Shown here in pieces: positions 8,690-17,301 of a stretch of 64,000 nt of DNA. The DNA comes from VSJD01 sp041653875 (GTDB taxonomy: Bacteria; Verrucomicrobiota; Kiritimatiellia; JAAZAB01), in contig JBAZEM010000003.1 of the NCBI GenBank assembly GCA_041653875.1, forward strand, positions 62,001-126,000, read 5' to 3'. The first letter of the stretch is position 1. Every line of letters begins with the position of its first letter. A program made the position numbers and the translations under genes. The notes under the pieces were generated by a model. That model did no database searches. It had not been told where the DNA came from and saw nothing but the letters and a program-made list of their open reading frames with translations.

Positions 8690-8763
8690 AAAAACCCCCG
8701 TTATGCTAACGTCCATCTCTTTATATCAGAAACAGACCGGCATTGTCATCGTCATTCCATCGT

Positions 8764-9987
8764 ATGAAAAAATCATTTGTCGGGTTCGGGTTCGGCGCGA
8801 TCCAGGCGGGACTCTTTCTTTACGAGGCGCACGCCTCGGGACAATTCGACCGTTTTACGGTGGCCGAAGTGATGCCGGAGGTCGTGGAGGCCGTTCGCAA
8901 GGCCGGCGGCCGCTACCGCGTGAATATCGCCGGCGCGCAGGGAATCGCCAAAAAGGAAATCGGCGGAATCGCGATCCTGAATCCGGGCGACCCGTCCGAC
9001 CGCGCGGCGCTCGTGGCCGCCGTGGCCGGCGCCGACGAACTGGCCACGGCCCTGCCCAGCGTCCGGTTTTATGAGACGGGCGGCGCGGCTTCCGTGGTCA
9101 GCGTGCTCGCCGATGGGCTTGCCGCGCGCCGCGCCCGGGGCGAGGCGCGCCGCAGTATCGTTTATGCCGCCGAAAATCACAACCACGCCGCCGAGATCCT
9201 GGAAGGGCTTTTGACCGCGCGCCTGGCGGTTCCGGCGGCGGCGCTGCGCGCTTCCGTGCAATGCCTTAACACCGTTATCGGCAAGATGAGCGGCATCGTG
9301 ACCGATGAGGCGCAAATCGCGGAGCAGGGTTTGGCCCGCCTGGCGGACGCCACGGAACGCTGTGTGCTCGTCGAGGCTTTCAACCACATTCTCATTACGC
9401 GAATCGCCTGGAACGATTTCGCGCGCGGGATTCCGATTTTCATCGAAAAAGACGATCTCCTGCCGTTCGAAGAGGCCAAGCTTTACGGCCACAATGCGAC
9501 GCACGCCCTGATGGGCTATCTCGCGCGCCGGCAGGGCTGCGCCACGATGGCCGACGTGCGCCGGAATCCGCGGATTTTGGAACTGGCCCGCGCCGCCTTC
9601 CTGCAGGAATCCGGCGCGGCCCTGATCCGGAAATATCATGGACTCGATCCGCTCTTTACAGAAGCCGGGTATCGCGAGTATGCCGAGGATCTTTTGGCGC
9701 GGATGACGAATCCGCACCTGCGCGACCTGGTGGAGCGCGTCGTTCGCGATCCGCGCCGCAAGTTGGGCTGGGACGACCGCCTGGTGGGCGCCATGCGCCT
9801 GGCGCTGGGGCAGGGGATCGCACCGCGCTGTTATGCCCTGGGCGCGCGCGCGGCGCTGGACATGCTGTGCGAGAGCGAGCCGGAACGAAACGAAGCCCGG
9901 CTCCTGGACGCGCTTTGGGCCGAGGCCAAAGCCGATGAACGCGAGAAACAGCAGGTCAAGGATTTGATTCTCCAAAGCAAGTTGTAG
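8764..9987 (+). CDS. Mannitol dehydrogenase-family oxidoreductase
   Basis: A 407-residue NAD(P)-dependent sugar-alcohol or sugar-phosphate dehydrogenase. The N-terminus has a Rossmann nucleotide loop, FGFGAIQAG, and the C-terminal half has the KLYGHNATHALMGYLA helix that matches the KLF-x-HN-x-x-H block of mannitol-1-phosphate 5-dehydrogenases. The start at 8764 gives the glycine-rich loop its usual position near the N-terminus; there is no strong ribosome binding site. It is divergent from ispH and precedes a CBM9-like and a mutarotase-like gene, which suggests a small sugar-metabolism group. The exact substrate is unknown. Confidence 0.72.
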   Translation: MKKSFVGFGFGAIQAGLFLYEAHASGQFDRFTVAEVMPEVVEAVRKAGGRYRVNIAGAQGIAKKEIGGIAILNPGDPSDRAALVAAVAGADELATALPSVRFYETGGAASVVSVLADGLAARRARGEARRSIVYAAENHNHAAEILEGLLTARLAVPAAALRASVQCLNTVIGKMSGIVTDEAQIAEQGLARLADATERCVLVEAFNHILITRIAWNDFARGIPIFIEKDDLLPFEEAKLYGHNATHALMGYLARRQGCATMADVRRNPRILELARAAFLQESGAALIRKYHGLDPLFTEAGYREYAEDLLARMTNPHLRDLVERVVRDPRRKLGWDDRLVGAMRLALGQGIAPRCYALGARAALDMLCESEPERNEARLLDALWAEAKADEREKQQVKDLILQSKL

Positions 9988-10012
9988 AAAAACCAGGGTA
10001 ACAACTCGGAAG

Positions 10013-10216
10013 GTAGTCAGGAGTCAGAATTCAGGATACAGAATAAAATACGCAAGAATCGGAAGAACGCGACAGACATTCCGCCAAGGCCTTGTGTTTA
10101 GCGCCGATTCTCTTCGTATTCGCTTGGCCTATACGGGTTCCTTATTCTGACTACCTGCCCGCAGTGCTGTGCACAGCGTTGCAGGCGGGCTGACTCCTGA
10201 ATTCTGACTCCTGAGC
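10013..10216. repeat. Inverted heptad array (unit GTCAGRA) interrupted by a hairpin
   Basis: The left arm (10014-10047) reads as successive 7-mers GTCAGGA, GTCAGAA, TTCAGGA, TACAGAA. The right arm contains the complement (TTATTCTGACT at 10142 onward, then CTGACTC CTGAATT CTGACTC to 10213). A CCTGCCCGC hairpin at 10154-10190 splits the right arm. The array fills the 251 bp between the dehydrogenase and CBM9-like genes; no gene is visible there. Confidence 0.7.
10154..10190. repeat. CCTGCCCGC hairpin repeat
   Basis: An imperfect palindrome with CCTGCCCGCAGTGC on the left and GCAGGCGGGC on the right, set inside the heptad array. A closely related copy is translated inside recO at 57157-57201. 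Confidence 0.6.
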
Positions 10217-10238
10217 AGTTACAAACCAGGAGGGTTCA

Positions 10239-10916
10239 ATGGAATACGTCATTACCAAAGCCGCCCAACGTCCGAGCCTGAAAGGTCTGTGGGACGAGGT
10301 TCCCTGGCATTCGGTCAACGCCATAACGCTCGATAATTTTCTGGCCCAGAGCAAGTCCCGCCACCCGCGCGCGGAGGCCAAGGCGGTTTATCGCGACGAC
10401 GGCCTGTTTATATTCTTCCGGGTTTTCGATAAATATATCCGTTGCGTGCATACCGAGTACCAGGCAAGCGTTTGCGAGGACAGTTGCGTGGAGTTTTTCG
10501 TGGAACCCAGAGCGGGGCGCGGCTATTTCAATTTTGAGATCAATTGCGGCGGCACGATGCTCCTGTTCTTCCAGGAGCAACTGTCGGGCCGGCCCGGCGC
10601 GCGCATCGCTTATAAGCCCTACAGTATCCCATGGGAACTCGGCCGCCAGGTCGCAATTTACCATTCCCTGCCGAAAGTCGTGGAGCCGGCGATCGAAACG
10701 GACACGGAATGGCGCATCGAGTATTTCATTCCTTTTGCGATCTTCGAGCATTACCTGGGGCCCTTGGGTTCGATTCCCGGCCAGGTCTGGCGCGCCAATT
10801 TTTACAAATGCGGCGGCGCAACCTCCCATGCCCATTGGGCCGCCTGGGCGCCGATGGGGCCGGAATTGAATTTTCACTTGCCGCAATACTTTGCGCCGAT
10901 CAGATTCGGCGCATGA
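10239..10916 (+). CDS. CBM9-like carbohydrate-binding domain protein
   Basis: A 225-residue protein that looks like a stand-alone carbohydrate-binding module of the CBM9-like type. Visible hallmarks are a beta-rich fold with LKGLWDEVPWHSV near the N-terminus, CEDSCVEFFVEP (the D-S-x-V/C-E-x-F-x-x-P block), YFNFEINCGGTML, TEWRIEYFIPF and a C-terminal HWAAWAP segment. It has no signal peptide, so it is predicted to be cytoplasmic. The start is secure: AGGAGG at 10228-10233 lies 5 bases before the ATG. It precedes the mutarotase-like gene by 20 bp, so the two probably share a transcript. Confidence 0.75.
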   Translation: MEYVITKAAQRPSLKGLWDEVPWHSVNAITLDNFLAQSKSRHPRAEAKAVYRDDGLFIFFRVFDKYIRCVHTEYQASVCEDSCVEFFVEPRAGRGYFNFEINCGGTMLLFFQEQLSGRPGARIAYKPYSIPWELGRQVAIYHSLPKVVEPAIETDTEWRIEYFIPFAIFEHYLGPLGSIPGQVWRANFYKCGGATSHAHWAAWAPMGPELNFHLPQYFAPIRFGA

Positions 10917-10936
10917 TCCCAACAAGGAGAATGCTC

Positions 10937-12031
10937 GTGCAGATCGTTTCCAAAACCGCGCGCGGCCGGCAGGGATGGGAATTGAGCAACGACAAACTGG
11001 CGTTGTTCCTGATGGCCGGCGGCGGAAATATCGCCGGACTGCGGGTGCAAGGCCGGCCGGCGCTCAATCCATACTGGAACCCGACCTGGAAATCCATCGA
11101 GCCCGGCGCCTATCGCCCGCAGGACGCCAAGCGCTATGGCGCCAAGTTGTTGGCCTGCATTGCCGGCCACAATCTGTGCCTGGGCGCGTTTGGCGACCCC
11201 TCGCCGGAAGAAGCCAGGGCCGGGCTGGGTTGCCACGGCGAGGCGCCCGTGGTTCGTTGGCGGGTTTTAAAGCGCAAGGTTACGGCGCGGCGCATAGTCT
11301 TCCAGTATGGCTGTGTCCTGCCGATCGCACAGATGCGCCTGGCGCGGACCGTGACGCTCGAAGCCGGTTCGGCCATCGTGCGCATTCGCGAGGCGGTTGA
11401 AAACATGGCGCGGCGCGATCTCCCGTTCACGATGTGCCAGCATGTGACTTTCGGACCGCCGTTCGCGGAACCCGGGGAAACGATTTTCGATCTGCCGGCC
11501 ACGAGAGGACACACGTTCCCGGGCCGCTTCGGCCGGCGGCAGCGTCTGAAACCGGATACGCCCTTCACCTGGCCTTTCGGCCCGGGTGTGAAGGGGGAAG
11601 TGGATTTGCGATTCATTGGACGCCCGCCCTGCGGCGACTATACGGCCAACCTGATGAACCCCAAACAGGAACATGCCTGGTTCAGCGCCTTGAATCCGCG
11701 GCTTGGCTTGATGGTGGCCTATGTCTGGCGCCGGGCCGATTTTCCCTGGCTCGGCATCTGGGAGGAAAACCGCGCCCGCGCGGAGCCGCCCTGGAACGGC
11801 AAAACGCTGGCCCGCGGCATGGAATTCAGCAACAGCCCCTTCCCGGTGGGTCTGCGCAAGGCCGTGGAGCGGGGCCGCTTCCAAGGCCAGCCGACCTATC
11901 GATGGTTGCCGGCGCGCGGCACGATCGCGTATGACTACGCCATTCTGGCGTGCCCGGTGGAAGCCTCTTGCAAGGGCGTTGCGGCCATCGCCCCGACCGG
12001 CAAAACGTTCGGCGTGGATCTGCTCGTCTGA
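10937..12031 (+). CDS. Galactose mutarotase-like fold protein, substrate unknown
   Basis: A 364-residue protein that looks like a sugar-binding beta-sandwich of the aldose-1-epimerase superfamily: it starts with a short beta strand, has GGGNIAGLRVQGRPALNP where epimerases place the early GG-x-I-x-x-L turn, and later FTMCQHVTFGPPF and PWLGIWEEN segments. No signal peptide. The GTG at 10937 is chosen because AAGGAG (10924-10929) is 7 bases upstream; the ATG at 10931 is too close to that site. It probably works with the CBM9-like and dehydrogenase genes on an intracellular sugar. I cannot name the sugar or be sure that it is catalytic. Confidence 0.6.
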   Translation: MQIVSKTARGRQGWELSNDKLALFLMAGGGNIAGLRVQGRPALNPYWNPTWKSIEPGAYRPQDAKRYGAKLLACIAGHNLCLGAFGDPSPEEARAGLGCHGEAPVVRWRVLKRKVTARRIVFQYGCVLPIAQMRLARTVTLEAGSAIVRIREAVENMARRDLPFTMCQHVTFGPPFAEPGETIFDLPATRGHTFPGRFGRRQRLKPDTPFTWPFGPGVKGEVDLRFIGRPPCGDYTANLMNPKQEHAWFSALNPRLGLMVAYVWRRADFPWLGIWEENRARAEPPWNGKTLARGMEFSNSPFPVGLRKAVERGRFQGQPTYRWLPARGTIAYDYAILACPVEASCKGVAAIAPTGKTFGVDLLV

Positions 12032-12086
12032 GAAGGCCGCAGGCTATAGACTAGACTGTAGGCTGAAGGAAAATCTTTCGGCGGCG

Positions 12087-14021
12087 TCATTTCACCACGG
12101 CGCCGGGCGGCATCGCGCCATCCACCGTGACCAACCGCAATCGGTTGGCGTCGGACGCGGCCAACAGCATGCCCTGGGATTCGACGCCCCGGATTTTGGC
12201 CGGTTTCAAGTTGGCCACGACCACGACCGTCTTGCCGACCAACTCTTCCGGTTTGTAATGCAGCGCGATGCCGGCCACGATCTGGCGCTTTTCTTCGCCG
12301 CATTGAACCTGCAGGCGCAAAAGTTTGTCGGCGCCTTCAACTCCGGCCGCCTCCAGAATAACGGCCGCGCGCAGACTGATCCTGGCAAAGTCCGCATATT
12401 CCACCAAAGTCACACCGGCGGGACGGGCAGCCAGCGGCTCTTTCGCCGCTTGCGGTTGCGGAGTCGTTTCCTTGTCCGCACTCCCGGCTTGAATACGCGG
12501 GAATAACGACAGCATGGCGCCCACCGGCGTGCCCGGCGCCGTCCGGCCCCACGTCTTCAGCATGGATAGCGCAGGCTCTTCCGTGCCGAGCCCCAGGACC
12601 TGGCGCAGTTCCCTCATTTTTGCGGGCATGACCGGATACAACAGGCCGCTCACGATTCGCAACGTTTCCGCCGCGTTATAAAGCACGGTTTCGAGCGGCC
12701 CACGATCCGCCTGCTTGGCCAGCGTCCAGGGCTGGCGCTTTTCCAGATAGCGATTGGCCTCCCGCACGGCGCCGGCCACCGCCGCCAGTCCCAGGTCCAG
12801 CCGCATCTGATCCAGGCATTCTTCCATGCGCGCGGCGGCGCCAAGGACGGCCTGATGCAACTGTTGTTCGTCGGCGTTTTCGGCTTCCGCCGCGGCGGAC
12901 GGAATCTTGCCGCCGCAATGGCTGGTCACCAGCTTCATGACGCGGCTCAAAAGGTTTCCCAAATCGTTGGCCAGGTCGGCGTTGTGGCGGCGAACGAAAG
13001 CTTCCTCCGAAAAATTGCAGTCCTGGCCCAACGTCATTTCGGCCATCAGAAAATAACGGAAGGCATCCACGCCGTAGCGATCGGCCATCTCGATGGGATT
13101 GATCACGTTGCCGGACGATTTGCTCATCTTGCTGTCGCCGACCAGCCACCAGCCGTGGGCAAAGATCGTTTCCGGCATGGGCAGATTCATGGCGTGCAGC
13201 ATGGTCGTCCAATACACCGTGTGGGTCGTCAGGATATCCTTGCCGATCAACTGGCAAGACGCCGGCCACCAGCGCTGAAACAGCCGGTCGTCGGCTAGAT
13301 AGCCGATGGCGCTGATGTAGTTGACGAGGGCATCGAACCAGACATAGGTCACAAAATCATGGTCGAACGGAAGTTCGATCCCCCAGCTCAAGCGGCTCTT
13401 GGGGCGGGAAATGCACAGGTCGTTCAGCGGTTGTTGGAGAAATCCCAGGGTTTCGTTGCGCCGTGATTCCGGCTGAATAAACTTGGGATGCGCGTTTATG
13501 TAATCGATCAGCCAGGCTTGATAGGCGCTCATGCGAAAAAAATAGTTCGATTCCCGGATGGGTTCCAGCGCGCGACCGCATTCCCGGCAGGTTCCCGCCT
13601 CCAGTTCCCGCCCGGTGTAAAAACGCTCGCAGGGCACGCAATAGCCGCCGTCGTATTCCGCGCGGTAAATCTCGCCATGATCGAAGAGCGTCTGGAGAAT
13701 CCGCCGGACAACGCGAACGTGCCGGTCCTCCGTGGTGCGGATAAAGTCGTCATGCGTAATGTCGAGTTTTTTCCACAGCGCCTGAAAACGACCCACCGTC
13801 AGATCCGCCTGTTGCTGGGGAGTCATGGACTCTTTTTCCGCCGCGCGCTGGACTTTCTGGCCGTGCTCGTCGGCGCCGGTCAGGAAAAAAGTGGGAACCC
13901 CGCGCAGGCGATGATAGCGCGCCAGGACGTCCGCCAGGATGGTGGTGTAAGCGTGCCCGATATGGGGCGCGGCGTTGACGTAATAGATCGGCGTCGTGAC
14001 ATAGAATTTTTTGTTTTCCAT
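12087..14021 (-). CDS. metG: Methionyl-tRNA synthetase
   Basis: Charges tRNA-Met with methionine. The 644-residue protein has the HIGH signature at residues 20-23, the zinc knuckle Cys128-x2-Cys131 and Cys145-x2-Cys148, KMSKS at 298-302, the anticodon-binding helical domain, and a C-terminal EMAP/Trbp111-type OB fold (residues about 545-644, with ADKLLRLQV and GMLLAASD), which allows dimerisation and tRNA binding. The start at 14021 has GAGGA 5 bases upstream. It converges with the mutarotase-like gene over a short spacer. Its start lies just beyond the stop of mazF. Confidence 0.96.
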   Translation of the reverse strand: MENKKFYVTTPIYYVNAAPHIGHAYTTILADVLARYHRLRGVPTFFLTGADEHGQKVQRAAEKESMTPQQQADLTVGRFQALWKKLDITHDDFIRTTEDRHVRVVRRILQTLFDHGEIYRAEYDGGYCVPCERFYTGRELEAGTCRECGRALEPIRESNYFFRMSAYQAWLIDYINAHPKFIQPESRRNETLGFLQQPLNDLCISRPKSRLSWGIELPFDHDFVTYVWFDALVNYISAIGYLADDRLFQRWWPASCQLIGKDILTTHTVYWTTMLHAMNLPMPETIFAHGWWLVGDSKMSKSSGNVINPIEMADRYGVDAFRYFLMAEMTLGQDCNFSEEAFVRRHNADLANDLGNLLSRVMKLVTSHCGGKIPSAAAEAENADEQQLHQAVLGAAARMEECLDQMRLDLGLAAVAGAVREANRYLEKRQPWTLAKQADRGPLETVLYNAAETLRIVSGLLYPVMPAKMRELRQVLGLGTEEPALSMLKTWGRTAPGTPVGAMLSLFPRIQAGSADKETTPQPQAAKEPLAARPAGVTLVEYADFARISLRAAVILEAAGVEGADKLLRLQVQCGEEKRQIVAGIALHYKPEELVGKTVVVVANLKPAKIRGVESQGMLLAASDANRLRLVTVDGAMPPGAVVK

Positions 14022-14031
14022 AGTTCCTCGC

Positions 14032-14361
14032 TTATTTCTGAAACATCTCGGTAAGAATGTCGAGGATTCGGTCGCCGGATGTCTGTGAGAGTTGGCCAAG
14101 TTTCTTAACAAGTCGAGTCTTGTCCACTGTTCGGATCTGGTCGAGCACGATTTGCCCTTCGACGCCTTGAAAAGAACAATCCGTTCGTGTCGGATAAGGC
14201 CGCCCCTTGGTTGTCAGCGGGGCGACAATAATTGTGCCAATATTGTGATTCATCTCGTCAGGCGAGATGACCACGCAAGGCCTGGTCTTCTTGATCTCAT
14301 GCCCGACAGTTGGGTCGAGGGTGACAAGAAAAACGTCGAATCGATTCACTTCCATTGCCAT
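14032..14361 (-). CDS. mazF: MazF/PemK-family endoribonuclease toxin
   Basis: A 109-residue toxin of the MazF/PemK family that cleaves single-stranded mRNA at short motifs. It has the family's opening beta strand FDVFLVTLDPTVGHEIKKTRPCVVIS, with the conserved G-x-E-I-x-x-x-R-P-x-V-V-x-S block holding the catalytic Arg, followed by APLTT and a C-terminal VDKTRLVKKLG segment. ATG codons at 14361 and 14355 are both possible; both overlap the antitoxin gene, the usual arrangement for coupled expression. It is followed by metG 10 bp downstream. Confidence 0.93.
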   Translation of the reverse strand: MAMEVNRFDVFLVTLDPTVGHEIKKTRPCVVISPDEMNHNIGTIIVAPLTTKGRPYPTRTDCSFQGVEGQIVLDQIRTVDKTRLVKKLGQLSQTSGDRILDILTEMFQK

Positions 14362-14600
14362 TCCTCATCATCCCAACGCGTTGAAACTGGCTGTGGATCC
14401 AACAACTTGTCGTCACCAAGCCGAGCCATCTGTTGAAAGGCTTTGCGCCATCCAGATCGGGTACGGCGGGGAGAATAGATCAGGATCATCCTGTCCCTAA
14501 TATCCATCTCGACTTTCCCTGTCAGTCCGCATTGCTCTATGAGAGGCTTTGGTATGCGAACTCCTCTTGAATTGCCGATGGAAATTAGTGTTGTTTTCAT
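14346..14600 (-). CDS. mazE: MazE/AbrB-type antitoxin
   Basis: An 84-residue antitoxin. The N-terminal half is a SpoVT-AbrB DNA-binding fold (MKTTLISIGNSRGVRIPKPL, with the GNS-x-G-V-R-I-P motif), and the acidic tail (RWDDEEWQWK) is the sort of disordered segment that wraps the toxin. The gene ends inside mazF. The complex probably represses its own promoter, predicted at 14607-14635. The -10 element lies only 6 bases before the ATG, so the mRNA may be leaderless; there is no clear ribosome binding site. Confidence 0.92.
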   Translation of the reverse strand: MKTTLISIGNSRGVRIPKPLIEQCGLTGKVEMDIRDRMILIYSPRRTRSGWRKAFQQMARLGDDKLLDPQPVSTRWDDEEWQWK

Positions 14601-14606
14601 GCCGTC

Positions 14607-14635
14607 ACCGTAAGCACATTGTGGGTACTTGTCAA
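14607..14635 (-). promoter_or_regulatory. Predicted sigma70-type promoter for mazEF
   Basis: On the minus strand, TTGACA (14630-14635) and TACGGT (14607-14612) are separated by 17 bp. The -10 element is 6 bases from the mazE ATG, placing the likely transcript start at or next to the start codon. Confidence 0.45.
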
Positions 14636-14751
14636 GATGTCTTTTCTTTTTACGCTGAATCCACCGCCGACGGGCTGTGAAAAGGTTTAACAGGTTGCCT
14701 TGAAACGACAAATTGCCAAAAAAAATTACAACCCGCCAAGAGATTTCGGCA

Positions 14752-14780
14752 TTGACCCGCCTGTGTTGGCCCGCTATCGT
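14752..14780 (+). promoter_or_regulatory. Predicted sigma70-type promoter for the PpiD-like gene
   Basis: TTGACC (14752-14757) and TATCGT (14775-14780) are separated by 17 bp, about 50 bases before the start codon of the periplasmic chaperone gene, which has its own GGAGA site. Confidence 0.45.
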
Positions 14781-14830
14781 ATTCGTTTCCAAACCCAAGG
14801 ACGATGTTTATCCGCCTGCGGAGAATTATT

Positions 14831-16585
14831 ATGATGTTTATATCCAAGTTCAACAAATTGATTCGCAACAAATTTGTCTGGAGTGGTTTTGCCTTTATCG
14901 TCATTCTTTCGTTCGTGGCGTGGCAAACCCAAACGAGTGGCAGGGGCGGAGATGAAACCAAGAACGCCGCCGGCAAGCTTGACGGCAAGCTGGTGCCTGA
15001 GGCCGAAATGCGTTCGGCTTATTTCAATTCCTACCTGTACATGGCGCTCATGACGGGTCGGGCGCTGCAGATGACACCCCGGGTCGAGGAGGCGCTCCGG
15101 CACATGGCCTGGCGGCGGCTGATCGCCTTGCGCGGCGCCCGGGAGGCGGGCATCGAATCCAGTCCGGAAGAAGTGGTGTCCGCCATTCAGCAGCAGCCTT
15201 TCTTTCAGGAAAACGGCCGGTTCAGCCGCGCGCGCTATGGCGCCTTCGTTCAGCAATTTTTAGCGAACATGCACGCCACCGAAAACCAGTTTGAAGACCA
15301 TATTCGCCAGGAAATCGCGCTGAGCAAAGCCCGCTTGATGCTGGCCCAGTCCGTGTGGGTGGCGCCGTTGGAAATCGAGGAAGTCTATCACCAGCTTTAC
15401 GATACGTTTGTCGTCAGTTATGTAAAGCTTACCCGTGACGAACTGGAGCACGCCGTGAAGGTCAACGACGCCGAGACGCGGGCGTATTTCGAGGCGCATA
15501 CGAACGACTTTACGATCCCCGAGAAAATGAAGGTCAAGTATGTGACGTTCCCATTCGCGCGCTTCATGGATGAAGGCGCCGTGGAAGACGCGGCCTTGCG
15601 CAGTTACTATGACGAGCACATTGAGGAGTTCACCGCGCGCGGGACGGGCGATCTGCTAAGCGCCCGCTCGTTCGAGGAGGTTGAGGACACGCTCCGCGAC
15701 CGGCTGGCGCAGGAAGCGGCGGCTGTGGCGGCCGGCGACCATGCCGCCGATTTTGAGGTCGCCCTGGCGCCGGATCGCAAGGGGCAAGCGCCTTCATTCG
15801 ATGCGGTTGCGCGCGCCGGCGGCCTGGCAGTGACAACTTCGGCGGTTTTCACGTTGAACGGCCCTGTTCCCGGCCTGCAGGTCGGGCCGGAATTCAACAA
15901 AGCCGCCTTTGCCCTGCGGCCGACGCCGGACGATTATTTCAGCCATCCTGTGCATGGCAGCAACGCGTTTTATGTGCTGGCATTCGACGAAAAGTCCGAC
16001 GCGCGTGTGCCTGCGTATGACGAGGTCAGGGCCGAGGCGCGCCGGGCGGCGCTGGCGCAGGCGACTTCCAACAAGCTGGCGCAGACGTCCGAAAGCATTC
16101 ACCAGGCCGTGGCCGACGCGCTCCAGCACGGCAAGACGTTTGCCCAGGCCATTCGCCCCTATCACCTGGAAGTGCTCACCACGGAGCCTTTTGAGGCACG
16201 CACCGGGTTGGACACGGAAGATAAGGACGCGTTCAACGAACTGACCAAAAACATCCTGTTTTTAAATGCCGGCGAATTGACCCATATTCTCCCGATCGAA
16301 GGCGGCGTGGCGATTGGCCACGTGGATTTCCGGATTGCGGCCGACCGGACCTTGTTGGAATCCATCAAGAATGAACTGGGCCAGTATATTCGCAAGCACC
16401 GCGAGGAGTTGGCCTTTCGCGAATGGCAGGAGTATTTGCTGAAGGCCCATAAATTCGAGGATCCCGCCGCCAGGAAAAAATCACTTGCGGAAGAAGCGGC
16501 GCCGATGACGGAAGACGGGGCGCCGGCGCCGTCCGGCGTGAGACAGCCGGAGGGCGAAGGCAAGGGCAATTACATTGTGGATTGA
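14831..16585 (+). CDS. PpiD/SurA-like membrane-anchored periplasmic chaperone
   Basis: A 584-residue protein with a short cytoplasmic N-terminus, one hydrophobic anchor (FVWSGFAFIVILSFVAW) and a long periplasmic part. The N-terminal region after the anchor (about residues 40-190) resembles the helical SurA_N domain shared by SurA and PpiD, including repeated E-x-x-H-I-R-Q-E-I-A-type helices. Two YF-x-x-H/YY-x-x-H-x-x-x-F-T segments (about 205 and 250) fit the linker before a parvulin domain, but I do not see a clear parvulin active-site pattern. It probably assists outer-membrane protein folding. GGAGA at 14820-14824 selects the ATG at 14831. Confidence 0.75.
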   Translation: MMFISKFNKLIRNKFVWSGFAFIVILSFVAWQTQTSGRGGDETKNAAGKLDGKLVPEAEMRSAYFNSYLYMALMTGRALQMTPRVEEALRHMAWRRLIALRGAREAGIESSPEEVVSAIQQQPFFQENGRFSRARYGAFVQQFLANMHATENQFEDHIRQEIALSKARLMLAQSVWVAPLEIEEVYHQLYDTFVVSYVKLTRDELEHAVKVNDAETRAYFEAHTNDFTIPEKMKVKYVTFPFARFMDEGAVEDAALRSYYDEHIEEFTARGTGDLLSARSFEEVEDTLRDRLAQEAAAVAAGDHAADFEVALAPDRKGQAPSFDAVARAGGLAVTTSAVFTLNGPVPGLQVGPEFNKAAFALRPTPDDYFSHPVHGSNAFYVLAFDEKSDARVPAYDEVRAEARRAALAQATSNKLAQTSESIHQAVADALQHGKTFAQAIRPYHLEVLTTEPFEARTGLDTEDKDAFNELTKNILFLNAGELTHILPIEGGVAIGHVDFRIAADRTLLESIKNELGQYIRKHREELAFREWQEYLLKAHKFEDPAARKKSLAEEAAPMTEDGAPAPSGVRQPEGEGKGNYIVD

Positions 16586-16590
16586 CGGTA

Positions 16591-17301
16591 TTATTCCCGT
16601 TGGCGCGACCGGTTGCGCTCCCGATAATAGCGCGACAACATCAGGAAGAACCGGAAGGTGTCGCGGAGCGGGTTGATTTTGCTTTTGCCCTCGTTATAGA
16701 TCACGGTAATGGGCACCGCATCCATGCGAATGCCCCGGGATGCGATGTGCAGAAGGATTTCGGACTCCGCCGCGAAACGCGTGGACTGGGCCTCGATGAA
16801 CGGCAGAACATCGCAGCGGTAAAGACGGAACCCGCACTGGGTATCCGGCACATACTGGTTCATGGCCCGGCTCAGCAACCAACTCATGTAGCAGTTGGTC
16901 CATTTGCGAACCTGCGGCATATTGCTCAAGGCCCCCATCCGATTTCCAATCAGCACGGGAATGCCGGTGCGCTCGTAGGCCTCGATAAAGCGCGGGATAT
17001 CGGCGGGATCGTGCTGGCCATCGGCGTCCATCGTGATCAGATAATCGAACCGGTTTTGGCGGGCATAATCGAACCCCGTATTAAGCGCCACCCCTTTGCC
17101 CTTGTTGGCGGTGTGGCGGATCACCACGGCACCGGCGTCGGCGGCTTCCTCGGCCGTCCGGTCAGGGGAGCCATCATCGACGACGATAACCGTTTGGACA
17201 TATTTCCGGACGCTTTGGACGACGTCGCGGATCATGCGCTGTTCCCGATAGGCCGGGATGACGACGCAGAGTTTCTGTTCATGGCGTGTGGTTGTACTCA
17301 T
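16591..17301 (-). CDS. Family 2 glycosyltransferase (DPM1-like)
   Basis: A 236-residue GT-A enzyme likely to transfer a sugar from a nucleotide donor, probably to a polyprenyl phosphate or surface glycan. It has the opening CVVIPAYREQRMI, VVDDGSPDRT, the NKGKGVALNTGFDYA block, the DADGQHDP metal-binding D-x-D and CGFRLYR. It lacks the C-terminal membrane helices of larger dolichyl-phosphate-type enzymes. The start at 17301 has AGGAG 6 bases upstream and overlaps the 3' end of the acyltransferase gene by 23 bp, so the two are co-transcribed. Confidence 0.87.
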   Translation of the reverse strand: MSTTTRHEQKLCVVIPAYREQRMIRDVVQSVRKYVQTVIVVDDGSPDRTAEEAADAGAVVIRHTANKGKGVALNTGFDYARQNRFDYLITMDADGQHDPADIPRFIEAYERTGIPVLIGNRMGALSNMPQVRKWTNCYMSWLLSRAMNQYVPDTQCGFRLYRCDVLPFIEAQSTRFAAESEILLHIASRGIRMDAVPITVIYNEGKSKINPLRDTFRFFLMLSRYYRERNRSRQRE

